Assembly (NCBI GenBank): GCA_964435115.1
Contig: CAYSYM010000050.1
Location: 1-27,032 of the forward strand
Source of the DNA: CAYSYM01 sp964435115
Lineage (GTDB): Bacteria > Chloroflexota > UBA6077 > CF-72
Reading direction: 5' to 3'
DNA: 27,032 nucleotides
Shown piece by piece: positions 13,935 through 22,188 of this stretch (within the stretch, counting starts at the first letter, position 1; every line of letters begins with the position of its first letter). The position numbers and the translations under genes are program-made. The notes beneath the pieces were generated by a model. It saw only the letters and a program-made list of their open reading frames with translations, was not told the DNA's origin and searched no databases.

Positions 13935-15710
13935 ATGGTGGTGGTCTCCCCAACGGCCCAGGCGGTCCTGGACGAGCGGTACCTGCTGCGCGACGAGCAG
14001 GGCCACGTCGTCGAGACCCCGGAGACCCTCTTCCGTCGCGTGGCGCGCGCCGTGGCGGCCATCGACGCACAGTACGGTCGCGCCACGGACCTGGCCGCGA
14101 CCGAAGAGCGTTTCTTCCAGGCGATGGTGCGCCGCGAGTTCCTGCCCAACTCGCCGACCTTGATGAATGCTGGCGCGCGGCTCGGCCAGCTCATGGCCTG
14201 CTTCGTCCTCCCTCTCGAGGATGCGCTGGAGAGTATCTTCGACACCCTGAAGCACGCCGCGATGATCTGGCAGACGGGCGGCGGGACTGGCTTCTCCTTC
14301 TCCCGCCTGAGGCCGGACGGCGACCGCGTCGGCGGCACCGGGGGCGAGGCCAGCGGACCCGTCTCGTTCATCGAGGTCTACGACATGGCCGCTGAGGTGA
14401 TGCGCCGGGGTGGCCTCCGCCGGTCGGCCAACATGGGCATCCTGGCCGCGCACCACCCGGACGTCCGGGCCTTCATTCGCGCCAAGGAGCGGCCGCAGGC
14501 GCTCCCGAACTTCAACCTCTCGGTCGGCGTGAGCGACGCGTTCATGGCCGCGGCGCGGGCTGGCCGCAGCATCGACCTCGTGAACCCGCGAACCGGCCAG
14601 GTCGTCCGCCGCGAGTCGGCGGCCGACCTCCTCGACCAGGCGGCCGCCTCGGCCTGGCGCACCGGCGACCCGGGCCTGGTGTTCCTGGACCGCATCAACC
14701 GCGACAACCCGACGCCGCAGCTCGGCGCGATCGAGGCGACGAACCCGTGCGGGGAGCAGCCGCTCCTCCCCTACGAGGCGTGCTGCCTGGGGTCCATCAA
14801 CCTCGAACGGTTCGTCGGCGAGCGCGACGGCCGGGCGGTGCTGGAGGAGGAGCGGCTTGGCCGGACGGTCGAGACGGCCGTGCACTTCCTCGACAACGTG
14901 ATCGATGCCAGCCGCTACCCCCTGCCGGAGATCGAGCGCTTGTGCCACGGGAACCGCAAGATCGGGCTGGGCGTGATGGGCTTCGCCGACCTGCTGATCC
15001 GCCTCGGCGTGCCCTACGACGCGGAAGAGGCGCTCGACGTGGCCGATCGGACCATGGGGCTGATCGCGCGGCGGGCGGACGAGGCGTCGGCGACGCTCGC
15101 CGAGCGACGGGGGCCCTTCCCGAACTTCCATGGCAGTGCGCTCGACCGGCCCGGCGCCCGGCCGGTGCGCCACGCCACCCGCACCACGGTCGCCCCGACC
15201 GGGACGATCAGCGTGATCGCCGGCTGCTCGAGTGGGATCGAGCCACTGTTCGCCCTCTCGTTCACGCGCCGCATCCTCGACCGGGAGTTCCGGGAGGTCC
15301 ACCCCCTCTTCCGCGAGGTGGCCGAACGGGAGGGCTTCGCCGCCCCTGAGGTGCTCGAGCAGGTGGCCCAGCGGGGCACAGTGCAGGGGGTGGACGCGGT
15401 ACCCGCGGCCTTCCGTCGGCTGTTCGTCACCGCGCATGAGGTGCCGCCCGAAGCGCACGTGCGGGTGCAAGCGGCCTTCCAGCGCCACACCGACAACGCC
15501 GTGTCCAAGACGGTCAACCTGCCGGCCCATGCCCGGCCGGAGCACGTGCGGCTGGTGTTCCGCCTGGCCCACGAGCTTGGCTGCAAAGGGAGCACGGTCT
15601 ACCGCTACGGCTCCAAGGAGAGCCAGGTGCTCAACATCAATCCCTACTGCCTGTCTTGCGCCGAGGATGGCCTCGACCAGCCCGTGCGGGTTCCAGCGGG
15701 ACGCCCGTAG
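13935..15710 (+). CDS. nrdJ: Adenosylcobalamin-dependent (class II) ribonucleotide reductase
   Basis: The enzyme reduces ribonucleotides to deoxyribonucleotides using a thiyl radical generated from coenzyme B12, with no oxygen requirement. The 591-residue protein has the first redox cysteine at Cys89 (LMACFVLP), the radical cysteine and glutamate in NPCGE (Cys272, Glu274), and the second redox cysteine at Cys283, exactly 11 residues on as in Thermotoga NrdJ. The phosphate-binding APTGTIS segment is present. A C-terminal CLSC (Cys572/Cys575) could act as the thiol shuttle. No N-terminal ATP-cone is seen. The ATG at 13935 is chosen because MVVVSPTAQAVLDERYLLRD begins the conserved part; the ribosome-binding site (GGTGG) is weak. 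No cobalamin riboswitch or NrdR boxes were recognised in the 204-base divergent gap. Confidence 0.95.
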   Translation: MVVVSPTAQAVLDERYLLRDEQGHVVETPETLFRRVARAVAAIDAQYGRATDLAATEERFFQAMVRREFLPNSPTLMNAGARLGQLMACFVLPLEDALESIFDTLKHAAMIWQTGGGTGFSFSRLRPDGDRVGGTGGEASGPVSFIEVYDMAAEVMRRGGLRRSANMGILAAHHPDVRAFIRAKERPQALPNFNLSVGVSDAFMAAARAGRSIDLVNPRTGQVVRRESAADLLDQAAASAWRTGDPGLVFLDRINRDNPTPQLGAIEATNPCGEQPLLPYEACCLGSINLERFVGERDGRAVLEEERLGRTVETAVHFLDNVIDASRYPLPEIERLCHGNRKIGLGVMGFADLLIRLGVPYDAEEALDVADRTMGLIARRADEASATLAERRGPFPNFHGSALDRPGARPVRHATRTTVAPTGTISVIAGCSSGIEPLFALSFTRRILDREFREVHPLFREVAEREGFAAPEVLEQVAQRGTVQGVDAVPAAFRRLFVTAHEVPPEAHVRVQAAFQRHTDNAVSKTVNLPAHARPEHVRLVFRLAHELGCKGSTVYRYGSKESQVLNINPYCLSCAEDGLDQPVRVPAGRP

Positions 15711-15752
15711 GGCGCGCTCGACGGCTGGCCACGCCCACCCGGTGCCGGCTGC

Positions 15753-16886
15753 TCAATACCGGTAGCGCAGGCGATTGAGCAGGATGCTCTGGACCACGCC
15801 CAGCGCCGCCAGGTTCGTCAGCAGCGACGTCCGCCCGTAGCTGACGAACGGGAGCGGGATGCCCGTCACTGGCAGCAGGGTCAGGTTCGCGCCCAGGTTC
15901 GCCACCGCCTGGAAGACGAGCATGCTCGCCACGCCAAAGGCCAGGAGGCGGCCGAAGTCGTCGCGGGATCGCTCGGCAGCACGGGTGATGCGGAACACGA
16001 GCACGAGAAGCAGGCCGAACAGCACCAGGGCTCCGATGAAGCCCAGCTCTTCGGCGAGCGCGGAGAAGATGAAGTCGGACTGCTTGATGCGCAGGTAGTC
16101 GAGCTGCGTCTGGGTGCCCTGCAGGTAGCCTCGCCCGAACAGCCCGCCCGACCCGATGCTGATGCGTGCCTGGAGCACGTTGTAGCCCTCGTCGAACGCG
16201 GCGTGCTCGATGTCCACGAGCGTGCCGATGAACGTCGTGATGCGCTCGCGCATGTACTCGCGCATGGCGAGCCAGGCCAGGGGAAGCGCGGCGATGCCGG
16301 CCAGCCCGAGGACGAGCGCGTGGCGCGCCCGAATCCCGGCCACGAGCACCAGCGTCAGCCACATCGCCAGGAACGAGAGCGACGTGCCGAGGTCGGGCTC
16401 CACGAACACCAGGGCGATGGGCAGCGCGACCACCGCCAGCGTTGCCATCAGCCGGCGGAAGGTGAGCGGCCCCTCCGGCTTGTCGCTCAGGACGCGGGCG
16501 AGCGCGATGAGCACCGCGACCTTGGCCACTTCCGACGGCTGCAGGTCGAAGAGGCCCAGGTAGATCCAGCGCCGCGAGCCGTAGTCGTTGTCGGCGCCGC
16601 CGCGCCCCACCAGCAGCACGAGTACCAGCAGGGCCACCGCCAGCGCGTAGATGTGGTAGGCGTACGCCCGGTAGGCGCGGTAGTCGAACAGCGACACGAG
16701 GACGAGGATCCCGAAGCCGATCACCGCCATGGTGCCCTGCCGCACCGCCCAGCAGCTCAGGGGGACCGCCTCACCGCACGGCGAGCCGCCGGTCGCGCTA
16801 TGGATCATCGCCACGCCGACTAGCACGAGCGCCGCCGCGGCGCCTACGATCGCGAAGTCGAACTGCTGCCAGCGGCTCTCGCGCAT
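15753..16886 (-). CDS. rodA: RodA/FtsW-family peptidoglycan glycosyltransferase
   Basis: SEDS proteins polymerise lipid II into glycan strands in partnership with a class B penicillin-binding protein. The 377-residue protein has about ten hydrophobic segments. Family motifs are GSRRWIYLG, the QPSEVAK box, FVEPDLGTSL, and GRGYLQGTQTQLDYLRIKQS followed by DFIFSALAEELGF, which carries the essential aspartate. The C-terminal PFVSYGRTSLLTN has Arg where many members have Gly. The LQ(S/G) box and linkage to no division genes favour RodA over FtsW, but the assignment between the two is not certain. The start ATG at 16884-16886 has no clear ribosome-binding site; a TATAAC hexamer ends 12 bases upstream, so the mRNA could be nearly leaderless. 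It converges with nrdJ (42-base gap). Confidence 0.92.
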   Translation of the reverse strand: MRESRWQQFDFAIVGAAAALVLVGVAMIHSATGGSPCGEAVPLSCWAVRQGTMAVIGFGILVLVSLFDYRAYRAYAYHIYALAVALLVLVLLVGRGGADNDYGSRRWIYLGLFDLQPSEVAKVAVLIALARVLSDKPEGPLTFRRLMATLAVVALPIALVFVEPDLGTSLSFLAMWLTLVLVAGIRARHALVLGLAGIAALPLAWLAMREYMRERITTFIGTLVDIEHAAFDEGYNVLQARISIGSGGLFGRGYLQGTQTQLDYLRIKQSDFIFSALAEELGFIGALVLFGLLLVLVFRITRAAERSRDDFGRLLAFGVASMLVFQAVANLGANLTLLPVTGIPLPFVSYGRTSLLTNLAALGVVQSILLNRLRYRY

Positions 16887-16941
16887 GGGGCCCGGCGGGT
16901 TATACGCGATCCACGACCAGGCCCCTGAGCGACGCCGGGTG

Positions 16942-16974
16942 CGTCAGAGCTGACGGCCTGGGGCACCGTGCCCC
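16942..16974 (-). terminator. Paired hairpins after the stress-protein gene
   Basis: Two inverted repeats follow the stop codon at 16988 in the direction of transcription: GGGGCAC-C-GTGCCCC (16960-16974) and CGTCAG-AG-CTGACG (16942-16955). There is no U-tract. Their position at the end of the three-gene cluster suggests a transcript-end structure; promoter-proximal roles for rodA on the same strand cannot be excluded. Confidence 0.35.
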
Positions 16975-16987
16975 CGGGGACGGACCG

Positions 16988-17851
16988 TTACCCGGGTGGC
17001 ACCTCCGATGGGCTGCCGACGAGCAGGACCGGGCAGGGGGTGCGGTCCAGGACCGCGCGGAGGACACGAGCATGCCCGAGCTCCAGGTGGCTGCGACGCA
17101 CCAGGACGATGGCTCGCTCGTCGTGCGCGCGGGCGAACGTGGCGATCTGCTCCTCGATCTCGCCTCGGGCGAGGTACACCCGGACCGGGACGCCCGCGGG
17201 AACGTGGGCGAGGCAGGTACAGAGCCGGTCCATCACCTCGCGTGCCCACTCGGGCCACTCATGGTGCGGTTGGTCGACGTAGCCCGGAGCACTCAACGTG
17301 CCGGGCTCTCCCGGTCTGGCCGCGACTGGGCTGGCCACGTACAGGACGTCGATGGCGGCTCTCAGCCGGCCGGCCAGGTCCGTGGCCGGGCCGAGCGCGG
17401 CCGCTGTCGTCGGTGTCCCGTCGAGCGGGAGGAGCAGATGTGTGAGCGGCCGCTCCGCTCCGGGGCGCGGGGCGGCCTCGGGCCGTACCAGGAGGATGGG
17501 CCGGGCGGCGTGCGCGACGACGGCTTCGGCGACGCGGCCCAGGTGCCGGCGCCGGTCCAAGAGTCTGCCGTGGGTGGTCAGGGCGAGCAGGGCGACGTCC
17601 GGCTGGGCTGCCGCGCGCAGGATGGCCGGGGCAGGCTCGCCGACGTGCGACCGGACCTGGACCCCCTCGGAGCTGGCCAGGTCCAGGTGCAGCCGCCGCC
17701 ACAGGTCCGTCGTCGGTGCCTCGGCGCTCGCGACGTGCAGGATCTCCACGCTCGCCCCGAGCTGGGCTGCCACGACCCGGGCGAGGGGCAGCGCCGTCGC
17801 AGCGGCCTCCGAGCCATCCAGCGCGACGAGCACCTTCTCCACCACCGTCAC
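16988..17851 (-). CDS. Tandem universal stress protein
   Basis: Universal stress proteins are cytoplasmic ATP- or AMP-binding alpha/beta proteins induced under stress. The 287-residue product has two Usp domains. Domain 1 (about residues 4-140) starts VEKVLVALDGSEAA and has a THGR...LGRVAEAVV segment matching the nucleotide-binding G-X2-G-X9-G region, although the final Gly-Ser is Gly-Arg. Domain 2 (about 150-285) starts THLLLPLDGT and ends CPVLLVG, but its glycine motif is replaced by RRSHLELGHAR, so it may not bind ATP. The GTG start at 17849-17851 overlaps the stop of the upstream GH65 gene in a GTGA and has AGGAAGGGGG upstream, which points to translational coupling. Confidence 0.92.
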   Translation of the reverse strand: MTVVEKVLVALDGSEAAATALPLARVVAAQLGASVEILHVASAEAPTTDLWRRLHLDLASSEGVQVRSHVGEPAPAILRAAAQPDVALLALTTHGRLLDRRRHLGRVAEAVVAHAARPILLVRPEAAPRPGAERPLTHLLLPLDGTPTTAAALGPATDLAGRLRAAIDVLYVASPVAARPGEPGTLSAPGYVDQPHHEWPEWAREVMDRLCTCLAHVPAGVPVRVYLARGEIEEQIATFARAHDERAIVLVRRSHLELGHARVLRAVLDRTPCPVLLVGSPSEVPPG

Positions 17852-20800
17852 GCTGCCCCCTTCCTCTGGGAACCCGAGCGGTCCGTGTACCGGCAGCTCA
17901 CCGACGTCCCGGGGTCGAGCGGCTCGGCCAGGGCGCCGACGCACACGGTGAGCCTGTCACCCTGTTCGAGCGTCGCCGTCAGCACCTCCTGCCGGCTGTC
18001 CAGCTCGACGAGGAGCCGCCGCCCTCGCCAGTGCACCCGGAACGCCAGACGGCGCCACGCGAGTGGGACGTGCGGGGCGAATCGGAGCCCGCCAGGAGCG
18101 AGACTCAGCCCGGCGAAGCCGAGGACGACCGCCTGCCACAGGCCTCCGAGCGCGCCGACGTGGACGCCGAGCGCGGCGTTCCCCATCCGATCGTCGAGGT
18201 CGATCGCCGCGGCCTGGCGAAAGTAGCGCTCGGCGAGCGAGAGCCGGCCGAGGCGGGCTGCCACCAGCGCGTGGACGCCCGGGCTGAGCGAGCTGCCGTG
18301 GGCGCAGCGTGGCTCGTAGTACGCGAAATTGGCCTCCACCTGGGCCGGCGGGAAGCGGTCGGGAAGGAGCGCCATCAGCATCACGACGTCGGCCTGCTTG
18401 ATCACTTGGGAACGGGTGGCCCGCTCGCGGCCCAGGAGCACGTCGATCGGGGCCGTTCGCTGCGCGTACGGGGTGAGGTCGAGCGGCTCGAGCCGGCTGA
18501 ACCCGGCGAACTGCTCGACGATCCCCGTTGAGGGATCGACCCCGAGAGCCACGCGTTCCGCCACGTCGCGCCACCGGGCCAGCTCCACTTCGGCGATGCC
18601 GAGCGCTCCACGCAGCTCGGCCCACCGGCCCGGCCAGCGCGTCGCCAGCAGCTCGGCGACCTCGAGGCCGCGCTCGAGATTCCATCGCGCCAGGCCGTTG
18701 GTGTAGGCGTTGTCGTCCACACCTTCGTGGTACTCGTCGGGACCGATGACGTCTCGCAGGTGGCAGGAGCCATCCTCCTCCCTGGTGGCTCGGCTGGCCC
18801 AGAATCGAGCGGTCTCCAGGAGAATCTCCGCGCCGGCCTGCAGGAGAAACAGCGCGTCGTCAGTGGCTTGCCAGTACTGCCAGACGGCATAGGCCACGTC
18901 GGCGCTGATGTGCTGCTCCTCGACCCCGCACCGGATGCGAACGAGCCGTCCGTCTGGCCCGACCACCCAGGTGGGCGTTGTCTCCTCTCCGCCGTCAGCC
19001 GATTCCCAGGCGTACAGCGCGCCGGGGTAGCCCAGGCGAGCCGCCTTGGCGCGGGCGGCCGGAAGGGTGTGGTACCGGTACATCAGGAGCGCCCGGGCGG
19101 CGGCGGGCCAGGTGAAGGTGTAGAAGGGGAGGAGAAAGATCTCGGTATCCCAGAACACGTGCCCCAGGTAGGCATCGCCGGTCAGCGCTCGCGCGCCAAT
19201 CGAGACGTGCTCGTCGCCCGGGTTCGCGGCAGCCAGCAGGTGGTAGACCGCGAAGCGGAGGGCGCGCTGGGCCGCCGCGTCGCCCTCCACGATGACGTCG
19301 CTCGCTTCCCACCGCGCGGCCCAGGCCCGCTCGTGGGCGGCGAGTAGTCGATGGAAGCCGCTCCGTTGCGCTCGCGCGACCTCGGCCAGGGCGTGTCCAC
19401 CCGCGTCCTCCCCTGGGTGAGCCCGCGCCACGGCGGTGAGGCGAGTGAACACGGCGGGCTCTCCCGAGGGCGGCGACCAGCGCCACGTCCCCGCGGCGCC
19501 CCGTAGGTAGCGGGTCCTTCGCCCATTGACGCGGAGTGCCGCCCGGCACGCCGTGGCCAGGTAGCGTGCTGAGGACCGTGTCGTCCACGCCGCGGCCGGC
19601 CCCGTGGCGCTGGCGAGCCGGAGGTCGCCGGTCGGCGGCTCCAGGCGCGCCTCCAGGGTGACCTGCGCGCCTGGCGGCGCGCGCACGAGCGCCACCTGCG
19701 CCGCGATCGACCGGTCGACCTGGAAGAGGAGGCGCAGCGTCCGCACGTGCACCTCTCGGCCGTGCTGGTCCCGGCGGACCCACTCCGCCAGGAGGACGCC
19801 GCGTCGCAGATCCAGTGCACGGCAGAGGCTCACGGTCGCCGCGTCTCCCGGCGCGAGGCGCTCGCCGTCGATTGCCACGTCCAGGCGCATCCAGTCGGGG
19901 CCAGGAACGAGGGCCGGCACGGGGGGCTGGTCGTGCCGCTGGCCGAAGAGGCCCGCGATGAACGTGCGCGGGCGCGAAGCCGCCGTTGGCTGCTCGAGCG
20001 ACGCCCGCGATCCGAGCGCGCCGTTGCCGAGCGCGAGGCGCGTCTCCACCTCGTGCTCCAGCGCGGGCCAATAGCCACGTTCCTCCAGGCGCCAGCCGGC
20101 GTCGACCGGGGGAGCAAGCGCCGCATCCAGCCAACCAGTCGCGCGCTGCGCAGACTTGCCGGCAGCAGGGGCAGCGGCGAGACGCTCGTGCTGGAGCCGC
20201 ACCTGCTCGGCGAGCACGGCCGCAAACCGCGCGGGTCCACCGCCAAGGTGGACGACCCCGGCCGGCACGCCGTTCGGTTCCGCCCCGACTGAGATCACGA
20301 CGGCGCCTGCGGCGCCCTGGCGCAGGCGGTCGTCGCTGCCCGGGAACCCGGCGACCGGGCCAAACTCGTCGCCGGCCACGAGCACGTCGCGCACGGCGAT
20401 CTGCTCCGACGCCAGCAGACGCCGCCTGATCCACGCGAGGGCATCCCCCTTGTCGGTCAGGCCTACCTCCACGTGCTTCACGTCGCTGGTGATGCGCGCG
20501 TCTGGCAGCCCGCGCTCGGCGGCAACGCCGCGGGTGAGCGCGACGACGGCGGCGAGTCCACCCCCGAGGCCGGCCCCCTGGAGGCGCGACTGCACGGCGG
20601 CGAGCAGCGCTCCCATCGCGGTCTTGGGCGGATCGGCCCACTCGGGCAGCGGGATCACGTCGATCTTGCGTCGATTCAGGCGGTCGTAGACGACGTCCAC
20701 GGTCAGGCCGGTCGCGCTGGCGACGGCATCGCGCACGGCGTTGGCGACATCGGTCAGAGCCTGGTCTTCGGCGGGTGTCGCGCGGCGCCACCAGCGTCGA

Positions 20801-21120
20801 ACGAGCGTGCCGCGGGCCGAGTAGCCGTACACTTCAGAGCCGCGGTTGGCGCACACCAGCAGCCGGCGTCGGCGGCGCGGGGCCAGGCGCCGCCCGACCT
20901 GGCGGTGGACGTGCCCCACGCTGGTGCCAGTGACGACGACGATCCACGCGCCGAGCCCCAGGAGCTCGTCAAGGACACGCGCGATATCCGTGGCGTCTTC
21001 CTGGCGGCTCGCGACCGCCGTGCCGTCCCAGTCGAAGACCAGGGCCTTGAAGGGACGAGCCAGCGGGCTCAACGCGTCGCGCTTCTGCCTGAGGCGGCTG
21101 AGCGCGTGGGCCTCGCTCAT
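17848..21120 (-). CDS. Fused HAD phosphatase / GH65 disaccharide phosphorylase
   Basis: The 1090-residue protein joins two enzymes. The N-terminal HAD domain (about residues 20-310) has the nucleophile motif VFDWDGT (Asp30, Asp32), VVTGTS, a DKGDAL lysine motif and GDEFGP, and most resembles sugar-phosphate phosphatases of the Cof/trehalose-6-phosphate type. The GH65 part follows: N-terminal beta-sandwich (about 340-600), alpha/alpha barrel (about 610-990) with FWDTEIF, the general-acid motif GPDEYHE (Glu796), DNAYTN, KQADVVML and the phosphate-loop-like HGSSLSP, then a small C-terminal domain. GH65 enzymes act on trehalose, maltose or kojibiose; the exact substrate is not predictable here. 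The layout recalls mycobacterial OtsB1 (Rv2006). The ATG at 21118-21120 has AGGTG upstream; a GTG at 21180 overlapping the previous stop (GTGA) would add 20 residues. Confidence 0.9.
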   Translation of the reverse strand: MSEAHALSRLRQKRDALSPLARPFKALVFDWDGTAVASRQEDATDIARVLDELLGLGAWIVVVTGTSVGHVHRQVGRRLAPRRRRRLLVCANRGSEVYGYSARGTLVRRWWRRATPAEDQALTDVANAVRDAVASATGLTVDVVYDRLNRRKIDVIPLPEWADPPKTAMGALLAAVQSRLQGAGLGGGLAAVVALTRGVAAERGLPDARITSDVKHVEVGLTDKGDALAWIRRRLLASEQIAVRDVLVAGDEFGPVAGFPGSDDRLRQGAAGAVVISVGAEPNGVPAGVVHLGGGPARFAAVLAEQVRLQHERLAAAPAAGKSAQRATGWLDAALAPPVDAGWRLEERGYWPALEHEVETRLALGNGALGSRASLEQPTAASRPRTFIAGLFGQRHDQPPVPALVPGPDWMRLDVAIDGERLAPGDAATVSLCRALDLRRGVLLAEWVRRDQHGREVHVRTLRLLFQVDRSIAAQVALVRAPPGAQVTLEARLEPPTGDLRLASATGPAAAWTTRSSARYLATACRAALRVNGRRTRYLRGAAGTWRWSPPSGEPAVFTRLTAVARAHPGEDAGGHALAEVARAQRSGFHRLLAAHERAWAARWEASDVIVEGDAAAQRALRFAVYHLLAAANPGDEHVSIGARALTGDAYLGHVFWDTEIFLLPFYTFTWPAAARALLMYRYHTLPAARAKAARLGYPGALYAWESADGGEETTPTWVVGPDGRLVRIRCGVEEQHISADVAYAVWQYWQATDDALFLLQAGAEILLETARFWASRATREEDGSCHLRDVIGPDEYHEGVDDNAYTNGLARWNLERGLEVAELLATRWPGRWAELRGALGIAEVELARWRDVAERVALGVDPSTGIVEQFAGFSRLEPLDLTPYAQRTAPIDVLLGRERATRSQVIKQADVVMLMALLPDRFPPAQVEANFAYYEPRCAHGSSLSPGVHALVAARLGRLSLAERYFRQAAAIDLDDRMGNAALGVHVGALGGLWQAVVLGFAGLSLAPGGLRFAPHVPLAWRRLAFRVHWRGRRLLVELDSRQEVLTATLEQGDRLTVCVGALAEPLDPGTSVSCRYTDRSGSQRKGAA

Positions 21121-21176
21121 GGCAGCACCTGCCACGTCGTGGCCGTGCCCGGTCGGGAGAGCCGTGCTCGGCGCGG

Positions 21177-21983
21177 TCACGCGGGTGGCTGCCGAGGGCG
21201 ATGCTGAGCGGCGCGCGGCGGCTGGCCGCGCGTCGAGACGCCGTAGCCGCCCTGCTCACCGGACGAGTGGGTGGCGACTTTCTCCGCCTCGGTCCGTCCG
21301 CACCGGAGCCAGGTCGCCACGGTGGCGACCCGCTCGCCGAGCGCCCGAGCCGCCTCGTCTTCCTCGGCGGTGCCGGCCGGCTCCGCTCCCGGTCGGGCGA
21401 CGAGCGTCGCCCCGTATGGCGCCCAGCAGCCTTCGAGGAGCGGCTCCCTCAGGCCCGGGGTGACGACGATCATCCCCAGGTGCATCAGCATGGTGAGGAT
21501 GGAGTGCAGCGTCTGCTCGTTCCCGCCGTGGGGTGTGGCCGAGCTCGTGAACGCGGCGCCCACCTTGTCGCGGAACTCGTAGTGGCGCCACGGACGCGAA
21601 GCATCTGGCGCTGGCGGCGCGCCGGCTCCGGTGACCAGGTCTTCGAAGAGCCGCTTGGCCGGAGAGGCCATGCTCCCCAGGTAGGTCGGCGCGCCCACGA
21701 TCAGCGCATCGGCGCCTGCCAGGCGGTCCATCAGCGCGCCACGGCGCAGCGCGGCGTCAGTCTCAGTCTCCTGGGCACGCTGCGGCCCGACCGGCTCGTC
21801 CCCGATCGGGAGCAGGTCCACCGCCACACCCGGCACGCGCCTCACGCCCTCGGCGATGCGCTCGGCGAGTCGCCTCACGGCGCCGAATCGGCTGTAGTAG
21901 ACGACGGCGACCTCGAGCGCATGTGGGATCACCCGTCCCAGCTCCTGCAGCACGTCGTGCTGCTCCGTCCACTCGTCGACCAT
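21177..21983 (-). CDS. Flavodoxin-fold NAD(P)H oxidoreductase
   Basis: The protein looks like an FMN-binding flavodoxin/WrbA-type enzyme, which typically reduces quinones by two electrons. Of 268 residues, about 25-205 form the flavodoxin domain. The FMN phosphate loop is VAVVYYSRFGAVRRLAE; GAPTYLGSMASPAKRLFEDL and DKVGAAFTSSATPHGGNEQT match the isoalloxazine-binding loops. The domain is flanked by a short acidic N-terminal extension and a roughly 60-residue C-terminal extension rich in Ala, Glu and Arg with no recognised fold. The ATG at 21981-21983 has GAGGAGGG upstream. It is the first gene of a cluster with the HAD/GH65 fusion and the stress protein, and is divergent from the sugar dehydrogenase. 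A role in redox stress is inferred from this company. Confidence 0.85.
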   Translation of the reverse strand: MVDEWTEQHDVLQELGRVIPHALEVAVVYYSRFGAVRRLAERIAEGVRRVPGVAVDLLPIGDEPVGPQRAQETETDAALRRGALMDRLAGADALIVGAPTYLGSMASPAKRLFEDLVTGAGAPPAPDASRPWRHYEFRDKVGAAFTSSATPHGGNEQTLHSILTMLMHLGMIVVTPGLREPLLEGCWAPYGATLVARPGAEPAGTAEEDEAARALGERVATVATWLRCGRTEAEKVATHSSGEQGGYGVSTRGQPPRAAQHRPRQPPA

Positions 21984-22188
21984 CGCCGGCCCTCCTCGCC
22001 AGGTGATCGCGCGCTCCACTCCTGCGGAGGATCGCCTGCGTGCATCGTGGCCCGCGTCGGTTGCGCTTGACGTGGAGGCGCGTAAACGGCCGGTCAACGC
22101 CAGGTGCTGCAGTCCGTGGCACTCGCTCTGCTACGCTCGAGACATGCGCCTGAGCGATCCACGAGGCCGAGCGAGGGGGGCTCCACCT

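Noticed and set aside
18995..20791. Minus-strand frame of about 600 codons inside the GH65 gene
   Set aside because: Arg/Gly/Pro-rich out-of-frame translation of a clearly functional gene.
22068..22097. Back-to-back TTGACG and GGTCAA hexamers in the gap between the flavodoxin and the sugar dehydrogenase, as -35 boxes of divergent promoters
   Set aside because: No AT-rich -10 lies 16-18 bases downstream in either direction; it could be an operator but nothing supports that.
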